DNA from: Peptococcaceae bacterium
GTDB taxonomy: Bacteria; Bacillota; Desulfotomaculia; Desulfotomaculales; Desulfocucumaceae
Reading direction: 5' to 3'
DNA: 28,914 nt
NCBI GenBank assembly: GCA_013336365.1
Contig: JAAXTT010000003.1
Location: 1 to 28,914 of the forward strand
The translations under genes were made by a program, and so were the position numbers. The notes under the pieces are model-generated. The model saw only the letters and a program-made list of their open reading frames with translations. It searched no databases and had not been told where the DNA came from. Positions 1-6,688 of the stretch are shown here, in pieces. The first letter of the stretch is position 1; the number at the start of each line of letters is the position of its first letter.

Positions 1-1132
1 TTCCAGTAACGGAGGAAACAAGGTGCATAACATGAGAATATTTTTCTACTTCCATAAATTGAGGAACCCGAACCTCACCCGGCTTACTGACCTTTCCCAC
101 ATCATTTCTTCCTAAATCTACCAGCATGAGGTGTTCTGCACATTCCTTTTTATCAGCCAGCAGATCTGCAGCCAAAAGGTCATCCTCCCTTGAATTTGCA
201 CCCCGGGATCTGGTTCCGGCAATAGGTCTTGTTTCTATTAATCGATCCTCAACCCTAATCAGCATTTCAGGAGAGGAACCGGCCAGAGCTACCTCACCTA
301 AATTCAGAAAATACAGATACGGTGATGGATTATTTCTTCTAAGCCTTCGGTAAACACTGAAAGGATCTCCGGTAAACTCTTGGTCAATTCTTCTTGAAAG
401 AACCACCTGAAGAATATCTCCTGACCGGATATATTCCTTGGCTTTATCTACCTTTGCCATAAAGTCGTCTTTCGAAACATTTGAACTAATCCTGTTATTT
501 TTATTTTTGTCTTCCTCTTTTAATGCTTCCGGCATTTTCCCGGTTGATAATTTATTTAATATTTCATTTATTAGAACTCCGACCTTACTATATTCTTCGA
601 CAGGATTGTTGCCAGGCTGGGTGTTAACCAGGATCATTAAGCTATGCTTTATGTGGTCTAATATTATACTGACTTTAGGGATTATCATTATACTGTCCGG
701 AACTCCTGTTTCTTCAAGCTCAGAGTCCGGTAGTACTTCTAGGTGCCTCACAAGGTCATAGCCAAGATATCCCACTGCTCCGCCATAAAAACGCGGCATA
801 TCCGGTAGCTCAGGCACCTGATACTCCTCCAAAATGCTTTTTATTGCAATAAAGGGGTCTTTTTCCTTATATTCCTTTTCACCCTTTTTGCTAATAGTTG
901 TTACACCCTTACTGCAAGAAAGTGTGACTATAGGATCAAAACCAATTAAGGAATACCTGCCCAGCTTTTCTCCACCCTCAACGCTTTCCAAAAGAAAAGA
1001 CACATGGCCTTGGGCAATTTTGGAATATATAGTAATTGGCGTTTCTGTATCCGAAAGCCACCGAATGCCGACCGGAACGTTTTTGTACTTCTTTGCAAAC
1101 TCAAGATATTTCTTTTCACTGGGAAATAACAT
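1..1132 (-). CDS. trpE: Anthranilate synthase component I, 5' part (cut by window edge)
   Basis: TrpE converts chorismate to anthranilate, using ammonia from the glutamine amidotransferase subunit; this is the first committed step of tryptophan synthesis in the cytoplasm. The reading frame is open from the ATG at 1132 to position 1, giving about 377 residues of a protein usually near 490-500, so the C-terminal part lies outside the window. Near the N-terminus the LLES motif followed by GRYSLIG marks the tryptophan feedback site of TrpE. Further on, PIAGTRSRG and LVDLGRNDVGKV are typical of the chorismate-binding domain. The start is supported by an AAGGATGGTGAT ribosome site just upstream. 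The gene is preceded by a TRAP-type attenuation leader, which suggests that it heads a trp operon continuing to the left. PabB or another chorismate-utilising paralogue is unlikely given the LLES motif and the trp leader. Confidence 0.95.
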   Translation of the reverse strand, partial: MLFPSEKKYLEFAKKYKNVPVGIRWLSDTETPITIYSKIAQGHVSFLLESVEGGEKLGRYSLIGFDPIVTLSCSKGVTTISKKGEKEYKEKDPFIAIKSILEEYQVPELPDMPRFYGGAVGYLGYDLVRHLEVLPDSELEETGVPDSIMIIPKVSIILDHIKHSLMILVNTQPGNNPVEEYSKVGVLINEILNKLSTGKMPEALKEEDKNKNNRISSNVSKDDFMAKVDKAKEYIRSGDILQVVLSRRIDQEFTGDPFSVYRRLRRNNPSPYLYFLNLGEVALAGSSPEMLIRVEDRLIETRPIAGTRSRGANSREDDLLAADLLADKKECAEHLMLVDLGRNDVGKVSKPGEVRVPQFMEVEKYSHVMHLVSSVTG

Positions 1133-1284
1133 TTAATATCACCATCCTTGTAGACATAAAAAAACCGGCACTCAAATGAGTGCCGGTTTGGATTTCAATT
1201 AAAAAAACCCTCGGCTCATCTCAGCTCATCTCGTCTCAACTATATTTCTCATCTCGTCTAAAAAACAATTGTCAAACCTAATCT
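1133..1284 (-). promoter_or_regulatory. trpE leader with ten (G/U)AG triplets, TRAP-type attenuator
   Basis: On the minus strand the leader carries ten GAG or TAG triplets. On the plus strand they begin at 1210, 1215, 1220, 1225, 1230, 1235, 1240, 1248, 1253 and 1258. The spacers are 2 nt except one of 5 nt. Known TRAP (MtrB) sites are 9-11 (G/U)AG repeats with 2-3 nt spacers. An antiterminator can be drawn by pairing 1212-1221 with 1174-1185 (with a 2-nt bulge). It would consume the last triplets and the 5' arm of the terminator, so bound TRAP plus tryptophan would favour termination before trpE. The triplets are seen directly; the mechanism is inferred by analogy with Bacillus. No mtrB gene lies in this window. 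Confidence 0.85.
1158..1189 (-). terminator. trp leader intrinsic terminator
   Basis: A perfect hairpin (arms 1162-1174 and 1177-1189, GC-rich core CCGGCACTC) is followed on the minus strand by seven T residues. It lies between the (G/U)AG triplets and the trpE start, as expected of an attenuator. Confidence 0.9.
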
Positions 1285-1290
1285 GCTGAA

Positions 1291-1319
1291 ATTATAGCAA
1301 GGGAAACAATCTCTGTCAA
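1291..1319 (-). promoter_or_regulatory. Sigma-A promoter of trpE
   Basis: Read on the minus strand, TTGACA (1314-1319) and TATAAT (1291-1296) are separated by exactly 17 bp, a perfect consensus housekeeping promoter. Transcription should start near 1284, giving a leader of about 150 nt. The rest of the gap up to 1427 shows no convincing terminator for the transporter gene upstream. Confidence 0.9.
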
Positions 1320-1427
1320 GTTGCCGGATTAAAAAACCTAAAATTTCTTTTCAAATTACTGACATTAATGAAGCATTGTATTATTCATTTTTTTTAATAC
1401 TAATTACCTCTCCTGCTCATAGATTCC

Positions 1428-2528
1428 TTAAACTGAATTATTCAATGGGCTTTGAACCACTTTAACTCTGATACTTTTGATAATCATTAAGGCCAATAAG
1501 AGTATTCCCACATACCCATTAATGACGTAAATAATATTTACCAACTTGTCAAAAGGTACATTCATTCCTACAAAAGCACCTATAATGGTTAATACAACCG
1601 TAAGTATTTTATATTTATTGCTTTTTTCAACAGCGATTCTCGAAGCAACAGTCCAAAGAAGGGGTACTGCTGTAGTGTAAATTCCTCCGGCAACAGTTAA
1701 GGAAAATACTATGGCTACATAAGGGTGTATGTTTCCCGCTAAAATCAAGGATGGAACCAAAGTTCCCGCTACTTGCTCAAGATTTGTCATCAGTCCTAAG
1801 GCTACAATGATGACTGCCAAAGAAAAACCCAATGCCCCCAAAATTGCACCTAAAGATGCTTCTTTTGTGCTTTTTGCTGTCTTACCCATTTGCGACATAA
1901 AGGCTGCCAGCCAAAGCATACAGAAACCAACATAGGATAATGCCGCTAAAATCCAATTACTCGATGCTTTCATTAAATTTAAATTTGGTAGAATGTAATT
2001 AACCTTGCTTAATCCACCGGGGTTGATGATTATTGCCGATAGCCCCAATAATATTGCCATCACACAAATTATCGGTCCGATTTTTCCAATAACATCTATA
2101 ATCTTGTTTAATCCAAAGAGAACGGTTCCTCCTGCAAGAATGGCCATCCCAACACCTCCGACTGCAACCGGCAATCCGTACTGTTGGTGAATTGTAGCTC
2201 CTGCCCCACCAATCATTACCATAAACGACATATAGATAAAGAGTATTGAAAAGTAGTCATAAAATTTTCCAATGTACTTTCCGCAATAATAGGTGTAAAT
2301 ATCACTTCCGTTTTGGAATTTATTTTCATACCCTACTGTTATAAAGCTAACCCCCACATATAAAAACATGATAAACACCGCAATTGCACCGGCAATGCCC
2401 AGCCAGCCATAAGCTACAAAATATTGCATAATTTCCTGTCCTGTGGCAAACCCTGAGCCAATCAAAAATGCGATAAATGCTCCTGCATAGATAAGTACTT
2501 GTTTCAGCCTAACTTCTTGGTTATCCAT
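1428..2528 (-). CDS. YkvI-family membrane carrier
   Basis: A hydrophobic protein of 366 residues with about ten membrane segments. The N-terminal stretch GSGFATGQEIMQYF is characteristic of the YkvI family, a branch of the APC superfamily related to amino-acid and sodium-coupled symporters. The start ATG has a GGAGGGAATTT ribosome site. It is the last gene of the block with creatininase, NCS1 permease and amidinotransferase, separated from creatininase by about 190 bp containing a perfect 11-bp hairpin. That context suggests it moves an amino-acid-like substrate or product of the pathway, for example sarcosine, ornithine, glycine or creatine. The family has no firmly assigned substrate that I can name, so the direction and substrate are guesses. 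Confidence 0.8.
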   Translation of the reverse strand: MDNQEVRLKQVLIYAGAFIAFLIGSGFATGQEIMQYFVAYGWLGIAGAIAVFIMFLYVGVSFITVGYENKFQNGSDIYTYYCGKYIGKFYDYFSILFIYMSFMVMIGGAGATIHQQYGLPVAVGGVGMAILAGGTVLFGLNKIIDVIGKIGPIICVMAILLGLSAIIINPGGLSKVNYILPNLNLMKASSNWILAALSYVGFCMLWLAAFMSQMGKTAKSTKEASLGAILGALGFSLAVIIVALGLMTNLEQVAGTLVPSLILAGNIHPYVAIVFSLTVAGGIYTTAVPLLWTVASRIAVEKSNKYKILTVVLTIIGAFVGMNVPFDKLVNIIYVINGYVGILLLALMIIKSIRVKVVQSPLNNSV

Positions 2529-2621
2529 AAATTCCCTCCTAACTAAAATTAGTCATTATAGCCACTACCATTTTTTTCAGACTGGCAACAGCGTTTTTAA
2601 TTGTTTTTTTCAAAGCCTTAT

Positions 2622-2646
2622 GCTTGGACAGCATAGCTGTCCAAGC
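2622..2646 (-). other. Perfect 11-bp intergenic hairpin
   Basis: GCTTGGACAGC and its exact complement flank a 3-nt loop, between creatininase and the YkvI-type carrier. An outer AGCCT/AGGCT pairing lengthens the stem. On the minus strand it is followed by ATAAGGCTTTG and then an A-run, with no U-tract, so it is a poor terminator. An mRNA-stabilising or processing element is more likely. Confidence 0.6.
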
Positions 2647-2719
2647 TAGGCTAAAGGAGGATTTACATTTGACCGATTGTCCAGTCATGGAACGATTGAT
2701 AGGCGGTCAAAATTAAAAA

Positions 2720-3472
2720 TCAAGCGAATTCCTTACCTAAGATTACCTCAAAATTTCGTACCACATCCTCGACAATTAAACGGCCCTTTTCTGCCGAGCT
2801 GGACTTTGCTGTATAAAGACATCCAGAGGCGGGCACCGCTGTTTTAGGCACTGGGAACGTTTGGTAAGTTGGTGGAATAAAGTCCTCATCAATAGGCTCA
2901 GATCCGACCAATTCAGGGCAAAAATACATCATTAATGAGGTTTCGGCGAGAGCGGCATGTTCTAGGGCCCAGCTCCGAAATTCAACCTCATCATACAATT
3001 TGGTCATAGTACTCGCAGAAATATTATCCCACCAATTAGCCAACACTACTTTGGGAAAAGGCGTTGTTTGGTTGCGCAGGAGCAAATCAACCGCCTCTGC
3101 AAGAAAGGCCTCATTTTCATAGTGTGCATTCATAATTAAAATTCTTTGCCAACCATCTGCTAAAAACTCGGTTAAAATATCTTTACATAAATCGATAAGG
3201 GTAGAGCCGTTTAAATCAATTGTCCCGGGAAAAATAGGCCCGCCACCGCTATTTGGCTGAGATTTATAGCCATAGGTCAAAGTTGGTGCAACCACACCTC
3301 CAACCTTCTCAGCGATTATTAAGGCAAAATTTTCTGCAATTTCTGAATCAACACCTAAGGGGAGATGTGGCCCATGCTGTTCAATCGAACCAATGGGAAT
3401 AATCAATATTCCCATTTTAATTTTCTCTTGGTATTCCTTCCAGGTTAGGTTGCTCATTAAAAATCTGTTCAT
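2720..3472 (-). CDS. Creatininase (creatinine amidohydrolase)
   Basis: Creatininase opens creatinine to creatine reversibly in the cytoplasm, using two divalent metals. The 250-residue length fits the family. Residues numbered from the chosen start match the metal ligands of Pseudomonas creatininase: Glu31 and His33 in IEQHG, Asp42 in LGVD, and His117 and Glu119 in NAHYEN. Further matches to true creatininases rather than the broader family are YGYKSQ followed by SGGG, FPGT, the WWD and W168 tryptophans, and EKG near the end. The start was placed at ATG 3472, 8 nt after GGGG; an upstream GTG at 3481 overlaps the ribosome site. It lies between the NCS1 permease and the carrier gene. Other members of the fold act on mycofactocin precursor or formamides, but the motif match makes creatinine or a close analogue the best guess. 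Confidence 0.88.
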   Translation of the reverse strand: MNRFLMSNLTWKEYQEKIKMGILIIPIGSIEQHGPHLPLGVDSEIAENFALIIAEKVGGVVAPTLTYGYKSQPNSGGGPIFPGTIDLNGSTLIDLCKDILTEFLADGWQRILIMNAHYENEAFLAEAVDLLLRNQTTPFPKVVLANWWDNISASTMTKLYDEVEFRSWALEHAALAETSLMMYFCPELVGSEPIDEDFIPPTYQTFPVPKTAVPASGCLYTAKSSSAEKGRLIVEDVVRNFEVILGKEFA

Positions 3473-3533
3473 AAATTTCACCCCTTCTTAGCTAATAGCT
3501 TTTGTATCCAAGTATTATTTTAGCTCCGGCATC

Positions 3534-3565
3534 ATCAGTCAGAAGGCTAATACCCTCCGACTGAT
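3534..3565 (-). other. Intergenic hairpin between NCS1 permease and creatininase
   Basis: Arms of 12 bp (7 Watson-Crick pairs ATCAGTC/GACTGAT plus five more that include two G-U pairs when read on the minus strand) enclose an 8-nt loop. No U-tract follows. It lies in the 122-bp gap between two genes of the same direction, so a processing or stability role is more likely than termination. Confidence 0.5.
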
Positions 3566-3594
3566 GGCCTCGTCCAACATTAAATCCAAATCAA

Positions 3595-4986
3595 TTATGC
3601 ACCAGATATGCTTTCTTCAGCTTTTGGTGATACACCAGCTGTTCCTCTGGCAACCAACCAGTAGAGCACAGCTGAAAACGCTACCACGGCAAATATTGCT
3701 CCGCTGGTATTCATAATAAAACTGGTTTGCTTGAAAATTAAAAATGCAATACAGCTTGCTACCCAAACACCAATAGTTTTCCAATTAAACCCATTGGTGA
3801 ACCAATAAGGTCCGTTGACTTTAGAAGCTTGGCTCCAATCGTAGTGCCCTTTATGAATAATATAATAGTCGACAATCATAATAGACAAAATTGGAGCAAA
3901 TACAAAGCCTATATAATCGAGAAACAAGATAAAGAAACCCAAAAAACTGCCTACAACAAGCGGTATATACGCTACCACGACACAAAGTAATGCCACAATG
4001 AAAAGACTTGTAAAGGGTTTAAGCTTAGGAAAAACGTTTGTTAAGGACATACCGGAGGCGTAGATATCCACTACGTTCGTAGTAACTGTCGATAAAATCA
4101 GAACTCCAAAGGCTACCCAGCCTAAACCAAGGGCAGCGGCAATACTGGATGGATCTGATTTGTTAGGATCAAATGTACCGGTGGATATGGAGGTAGCAAT
4201 TACACCAAGAACTCCAACCATCGCGAACCAGAAAAGTGCTATATTGGCACCAATCATAGGAGCCACTACAGCTCCTTTCTTATTCTTCGTATAACGGGTA
4301 AAGTCTGCTACCAAAGCGACCCAGCCTAAACTGAAGGCAGCCATAATATCCATTGCCGACCCGAATTGCATTGTAACTCCTTGCGGTGGCCTCCATGCTA
4401 CTATATCCTTCAATGAATATGTTCCCAAAATTGCTACAGTTTCCCAAATAGTAAGAAAAATAAGCAAGGTAACAGCAAATCTTTCAAAATATTTAATTGA
4501 CCTTGATCCTCCAACAACTGTCAAGACGACTTGCAGCACACTTATAAATGTAATACAAAAGATCATATTGCCCATTGCACCGGGTTGTCCATATGCAGGC
4601 CAACCGAAAATTGCACTGAGTAAAAAGCTCATAGAAATTGCTGCAATAAAGGTGTTGGCAGCCGTCCAGCCAACAAATTGAAAAACATTCATAACAGATG
4701 GTATTTTACTACCTGTAATACCAAAGGGCACACGTAGCAAACCCATTGTAGTAGTACCCACTTTGTAACCCATATAAGCTACAAAGGCCATGATTATATA
4801 AGCAATTGGATTAGCTATTAAAATATTGGTTGTAGCCATCCAAAAACCTAATGCAGCCACAACTCCACCCACATACCAAGTACCCGGGTTTGCATTGGCA
4901 CCGATCCACGTTGCCAACATGTCAAAAAAAGAAAAATGCCTGTCATCCATTGGAACTTGCTCTTCAACTCGATATTCTTTGCTCAT
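3595..4986 (-). CDS. NCS1-family permease (cytosine-permease-like)
   Basis: A protein of 463 residues with about twelve membrane segments. It resembles the CodB branch of the nucleobase-cation-symport-1 family: an early DMLATWIGANANPGTW segment, VADFTRYT in the middle, and DYYIIHKGHYDW toward the C-terminus. NCS1 members import ring compounds such as cytosine, allantoin and hydantoins with H+ or Na+. Next to a creatininase, the simplest reading is uptake of creatinine, a small cyclic guanidino compound. The ATG at 4986 was chosen because the in-frame GTG at 4998 sits only 1 nt after GGAG. The gene follows the amidinotransferase after a 275-bp gap that may hold its own promoter. Substrate is inferred from context only. 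Confidence 0.87.
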   Translation of the reverse strand: MSKEYRVEEQVPMDDRHFSFFDMLATWIGANANPGTWYVGGVVAALGFWMATTNILIANPIAYIIMAFVAYMGYKVGTTTMGLLRVPFGITGSKIPSVMNVFQFVGWTAANTFIAAISMSFLLSAIFGWPAYGQPGAMGNMIFCITFISVLQVVLTVVGGSRSIKYFERFAVTLLIFLTIWETVAILGTYSLKDIVAWRPPQGVTMQFGSAMDIMAAFSLGWVALVADFTRYTKNKKGAVVAPMIGANIALFWFAMVGVLGVIATSISTGTFDPNKSDPSSIAAALGLGWVAFGVLILSTVTTNVVDIYASGMSLTNVFPKLKPFTSLFIVALLCVVVAYIPLVVGSFLGFFILFLDYIGFVFAPILSIMIVDYYIIHKGHYDWSQASKVNGPYWFTNGFNWKTIGVWVASCIAFLIFKQTSFIMNTSGAIFAVVAFSAVLYWLVARGTAGVSPKAEESISGA

Positions 4987-5208
4987 TTTATCACTCACTC
5001 TCCATTCAAGAATTTGTTAACAATACACTTAAAAGTAATCCATTTAGGCTTTTTTAGAGTCGAAACAACTGAACTGTTCGCCTTGGGAATTATCCGAGAA
5101 TAAAATGCTCCTTAAAGTATTGCTACTATACTCCCCCCTCCACTAATTATTCAACTTAGGAGGTTTTTCCTGCACATAAAGATCTGTGAATAATAAAACT
5201 ATCCAGCC
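4987..5208 (-). other. Leader region of the NCS1 permease gene
   Basis: This stretch of the amidinotransferase-permease gap is long for genes within one operon. On the minus strand it contains a possible weak sigma-A promoter, TTGAAT with an 18-bp spacer and TATAGT, near 5124-5153. After it come a small hairpin (AGTAT/ATACT around 5114-5130) and an imperfect stem built from CGAACA and TGTTTCG near 5060-5080. I could not match it to a riboswitch class I know. Either a structured leader or plain spacer is possible. Confidence 0.35.
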
Positions 5209-5243
5209 AATAGAGCCAGAAAACTGCATTTTCCGGCTCTATT
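5209..5243 (-). other. Strong 15-bp hairpin after the amidinotransferase gene
   Basis: Arms 5209-5223 and 5229-5243 pair over 15 bp with one G-U pair when read as minus-strand RNA, around a 5-nt loop. It begins 18 bp after the amidinotransferase stop codon. The following sequence is GGCTGGATAGTTTTATT, so the T-rich part starts about 9 nt late for a standard terminator. It may act as a partial terminator or an mRNA 3'-end protector that raises amidinotransferase over the downstream genes. Confidence 0.55.
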
Positions 5244-5261
5244 CGACATGAGAACAGACCT

Positions 5262-6416
5262 TTAACCTTTATATAAAGGTCTGTTTTCAAATGTAACTAA
5301 TGTAGGATCATCAACCTGTTTGGGAAAATAATCCTGACATGTTCCTTCACGGTAAACATCGGCAGTAGCACAGTGTAGACCACCACCAAAGGCATAGGCA
5401 TCTCTGAATGGCACAGGAATTACATTCATGCCCAGCTTATCCATTTGCTCTATTTGTAAAGTTTCACTAGCTTCTACCAGTACAGTCTTATGATCCAGCA
5501 CTAAGCAATTCATGGACAACCACACGCTTGAATAGCAAAGTGGGGGTGGCTCGCTGTGTGAAGGCATTGAGGCATCAATAATTTGCCAATCATTAGCTTC
5601 AAAAATCTTGCGTTGCTCTTTTGGCAGTGGTCGGGTTGGATTATTAATAATCAGGCCTGGTCTTAATGCCACAAAGGTTGCATCAATATGGATCGGGTAA
5701 GGATCCCCCGGGAAATTTACTGCATGAACACGCATATCCGGATTCATCCGCCTTAACCATTCCATCGCTTTCCTATTAGTTGTTAACCCATGCTGTATAA
5801 ATAGGTCTTTGCCCAACCGCATTACATCTGCGGCATCAAATAAAATTTCATGTTCAGTAGTAACCATGTGCAAATTTGCAGTGCGTTCCAGTAGAACTTC
5901 TTCAGTAACATGCCCATCATAATAATGCATGTCATAACTTTTATCACTTAATTCAGGACGTGGAGCGGAAATCCATCTAAACTCCGGGTCTTGATCAAAG
6001 AATTCCCGTAAAATTTTCGAATAAGCCAGATATTCGAAAAATCTTGATCTGAATGCCATTGAAGCCATGATAATACTGTTGCCGATAGTTAATAAAACAT
6101 CTCTTGGAGGCATGCAACCAAACATGCTTCCTGTCATAAAGTGAGGTGTAACAACAGCTTGATTCCATTGAATAGGCTCTGGTCTATCCGCTTTTACTCC
6201 ATGATCTTCTAGGATTTTTACCAGATTATCAAGTTGTGCATTCGCCTTTTCAACAGTGTCTAACGAACGGGGACCTGTCATACCGCGCATCGGGCTGTCC
6301 AGAGGTACCTTCGCTTTGGATGCCGGTTCAGACGGTGCAATACAACAATTGTCCGCCCTGCCAACAATTACGTGTTTCAACGGGTCAAAATCATTCCATG
6401 AGTTTACTACCTTCAT
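5262..6416 (-). CDS. Glycine/guanidino amidinotransferase (GATM-type)
   Basis: Enzymes of this family move an amidino group from arginine, or another guanidino compound, to an amine through a covalent amidino-cysteine. The 384-residue protein carries the family triad at identical spacing to human arginine:glycine amidinotransferase: Asp194 in FDAAD, His243 in HIDATF and Cys349 in GGGLHCATADV. Other shared parts are PPRDVLL, FRSRFFEY, APRPEL and EWLRR. ATG 6416 follows a GGAGG site by 7 nt. The gene is directly preceded by a sigma-54 promoter and by the activator gene, so it is probably induced by its substrate. It is followed by permease and creatininase genes. Known alternatives are glycine amidinotransferase and the inosamine-phosphate amidinotransferase of streptomycin synthesis; the latter is unlikely without an aminoglycoside cluster. 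Acceptor and donor here are not determined; creatine as donor is my hypothesis. Confidence 0.9.
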   Translation of the reverse strand: MKVVNSWNDFDPLKHVIVGRADNCCIAPSEPASKAKVPLDSPMRGMTGPRSLDTVEKANAQLDNLVKILEDHGVKADRPEPIQWNQAVVTPHFMTGSMFGCMPPRDVLLTIGNSIIMASMAFRSRFFEYLAYSKILREFFDQDPEFRWISAPRPELSDKSYDMHYYDGHVTEEVLLERTANLHMVTTEHEILFDAADVMRLGKDLFIQHGLTTNRKAMEWLRRMNPDMRVHAVNFPGDPYPIHIDATFVALRPGLIINNPTRPLPKEQRKIFEANDWQIIDASMPSHSEPPPLCYSSVWLSMNCLVLDHKTVLVEASETLQIEQMDKLGMNVIPVPFRDAYAFGGGLHCATADVYREGTCQDYFPKQVDDPTLVTFENRPLYKG

Positions 6417-6464
6417 TTGTTTTCCCTCCTAGATTTATATATTTATATATTCATAAATATATAT

Positions 6465-6480
6465 TGCAAATATCGTGCCA
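6465..6480 (-). promoter_or_regulatory. Sigma-54 (-24/-12) promoter of the amidinotransferase gene
   Basis: On the minus strand the sequence TGGCACGATATTTGCA matches the consensus TGGCACG-N4-TTGCW at every fixed position. The -12 GC is about 50 nt before the ATG at 6416, giving a short leader of roughly 40 nt. An activator gene and rpoN itself lie immediately upstream, which makes a chance match unlikely. Confidence 0.93.
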
Positions 6481-6580
6481 GGAAAACACTCAACCTAAAA
6501 ATTATTTAAATGCCTATTTATAAAGTAAATCCATCAATAAGCCTAGCAAGGTCCAATATAAAATCACCATAAGCAAAATA

Positions 6581-6605
6581 TTTTTCTGAAAAACAAAAAT
6601 TTTTG
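6581..6605 (-). promoter_or_regulatory. Candidate activator binding site: two abutting palindromes
   Basis: TTTTTCTGAAAAA (6581-6593) and CAAAAATTTTTG (6594-6605) are perfect palindromes placed back to back. They lie about 100-125 bp upstream of the -24/-12 promoter, where enhancer sites of sigma-54 activators usually sit, and between the activator terminator and the promoter. The A/T richness of this gap makes chance palindromes plausible, so the assignment is tentative. Confidence 0.4.
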
Positions 6606-6612
6606 CCTATGA

Positions 6613-6649
6613 TAATAAAAAAACTCCGAAGCAAACTGTTCGGAGTTTT
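6613..6649 (-). terminator. Terminator of the sigma-54 activator gene
   Basis: AAAACTCCGAA (6620-6630) pairs perfectly with 6639-6649 around an 8-nt loop, and on the minus strand the hairpin runs into TTTTTTATT. It separates the activator transcript from the amidinotransferase promoter, so the downstream genes depend on their own promoter. Confidence 0.88.
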
Positions 6650-6688
6650 CCTGATAGTTAAAAACTTTTTTAATTACTTCATCCATTT

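Noticed and set aside
126..1136. Three open frames on the plus strand across the left end
   Set aside because: They lie antisense to trpE, whose minus-strand frame is open to the window edge and encodes clear TrpE motifs.
1208..1260. The repeated CTCAT/CTCGT tract as a plain tandem repeat or a CRISPR fragment
   Set aside because: The 5-nt register of GAG/TAG triplets between promoter and terminator fits TRAP binding. There are no long identical repeats or spacers.
5120..5137. A second GG-N10-GC sigma-54-like element before the NCS1 permease
   Set aside because: Only the GG and GC dinucleotides match; the TGGCAC and TTGC context is missing, so chance is likely.
4987..6688. A guanidine-type riboswitch in the gaps around the amidinotransferase gene
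   Set aside because: I looked for the conserved parts of the ykkC class and for the paired ACGR loops of the guanidine-II class and found neither.
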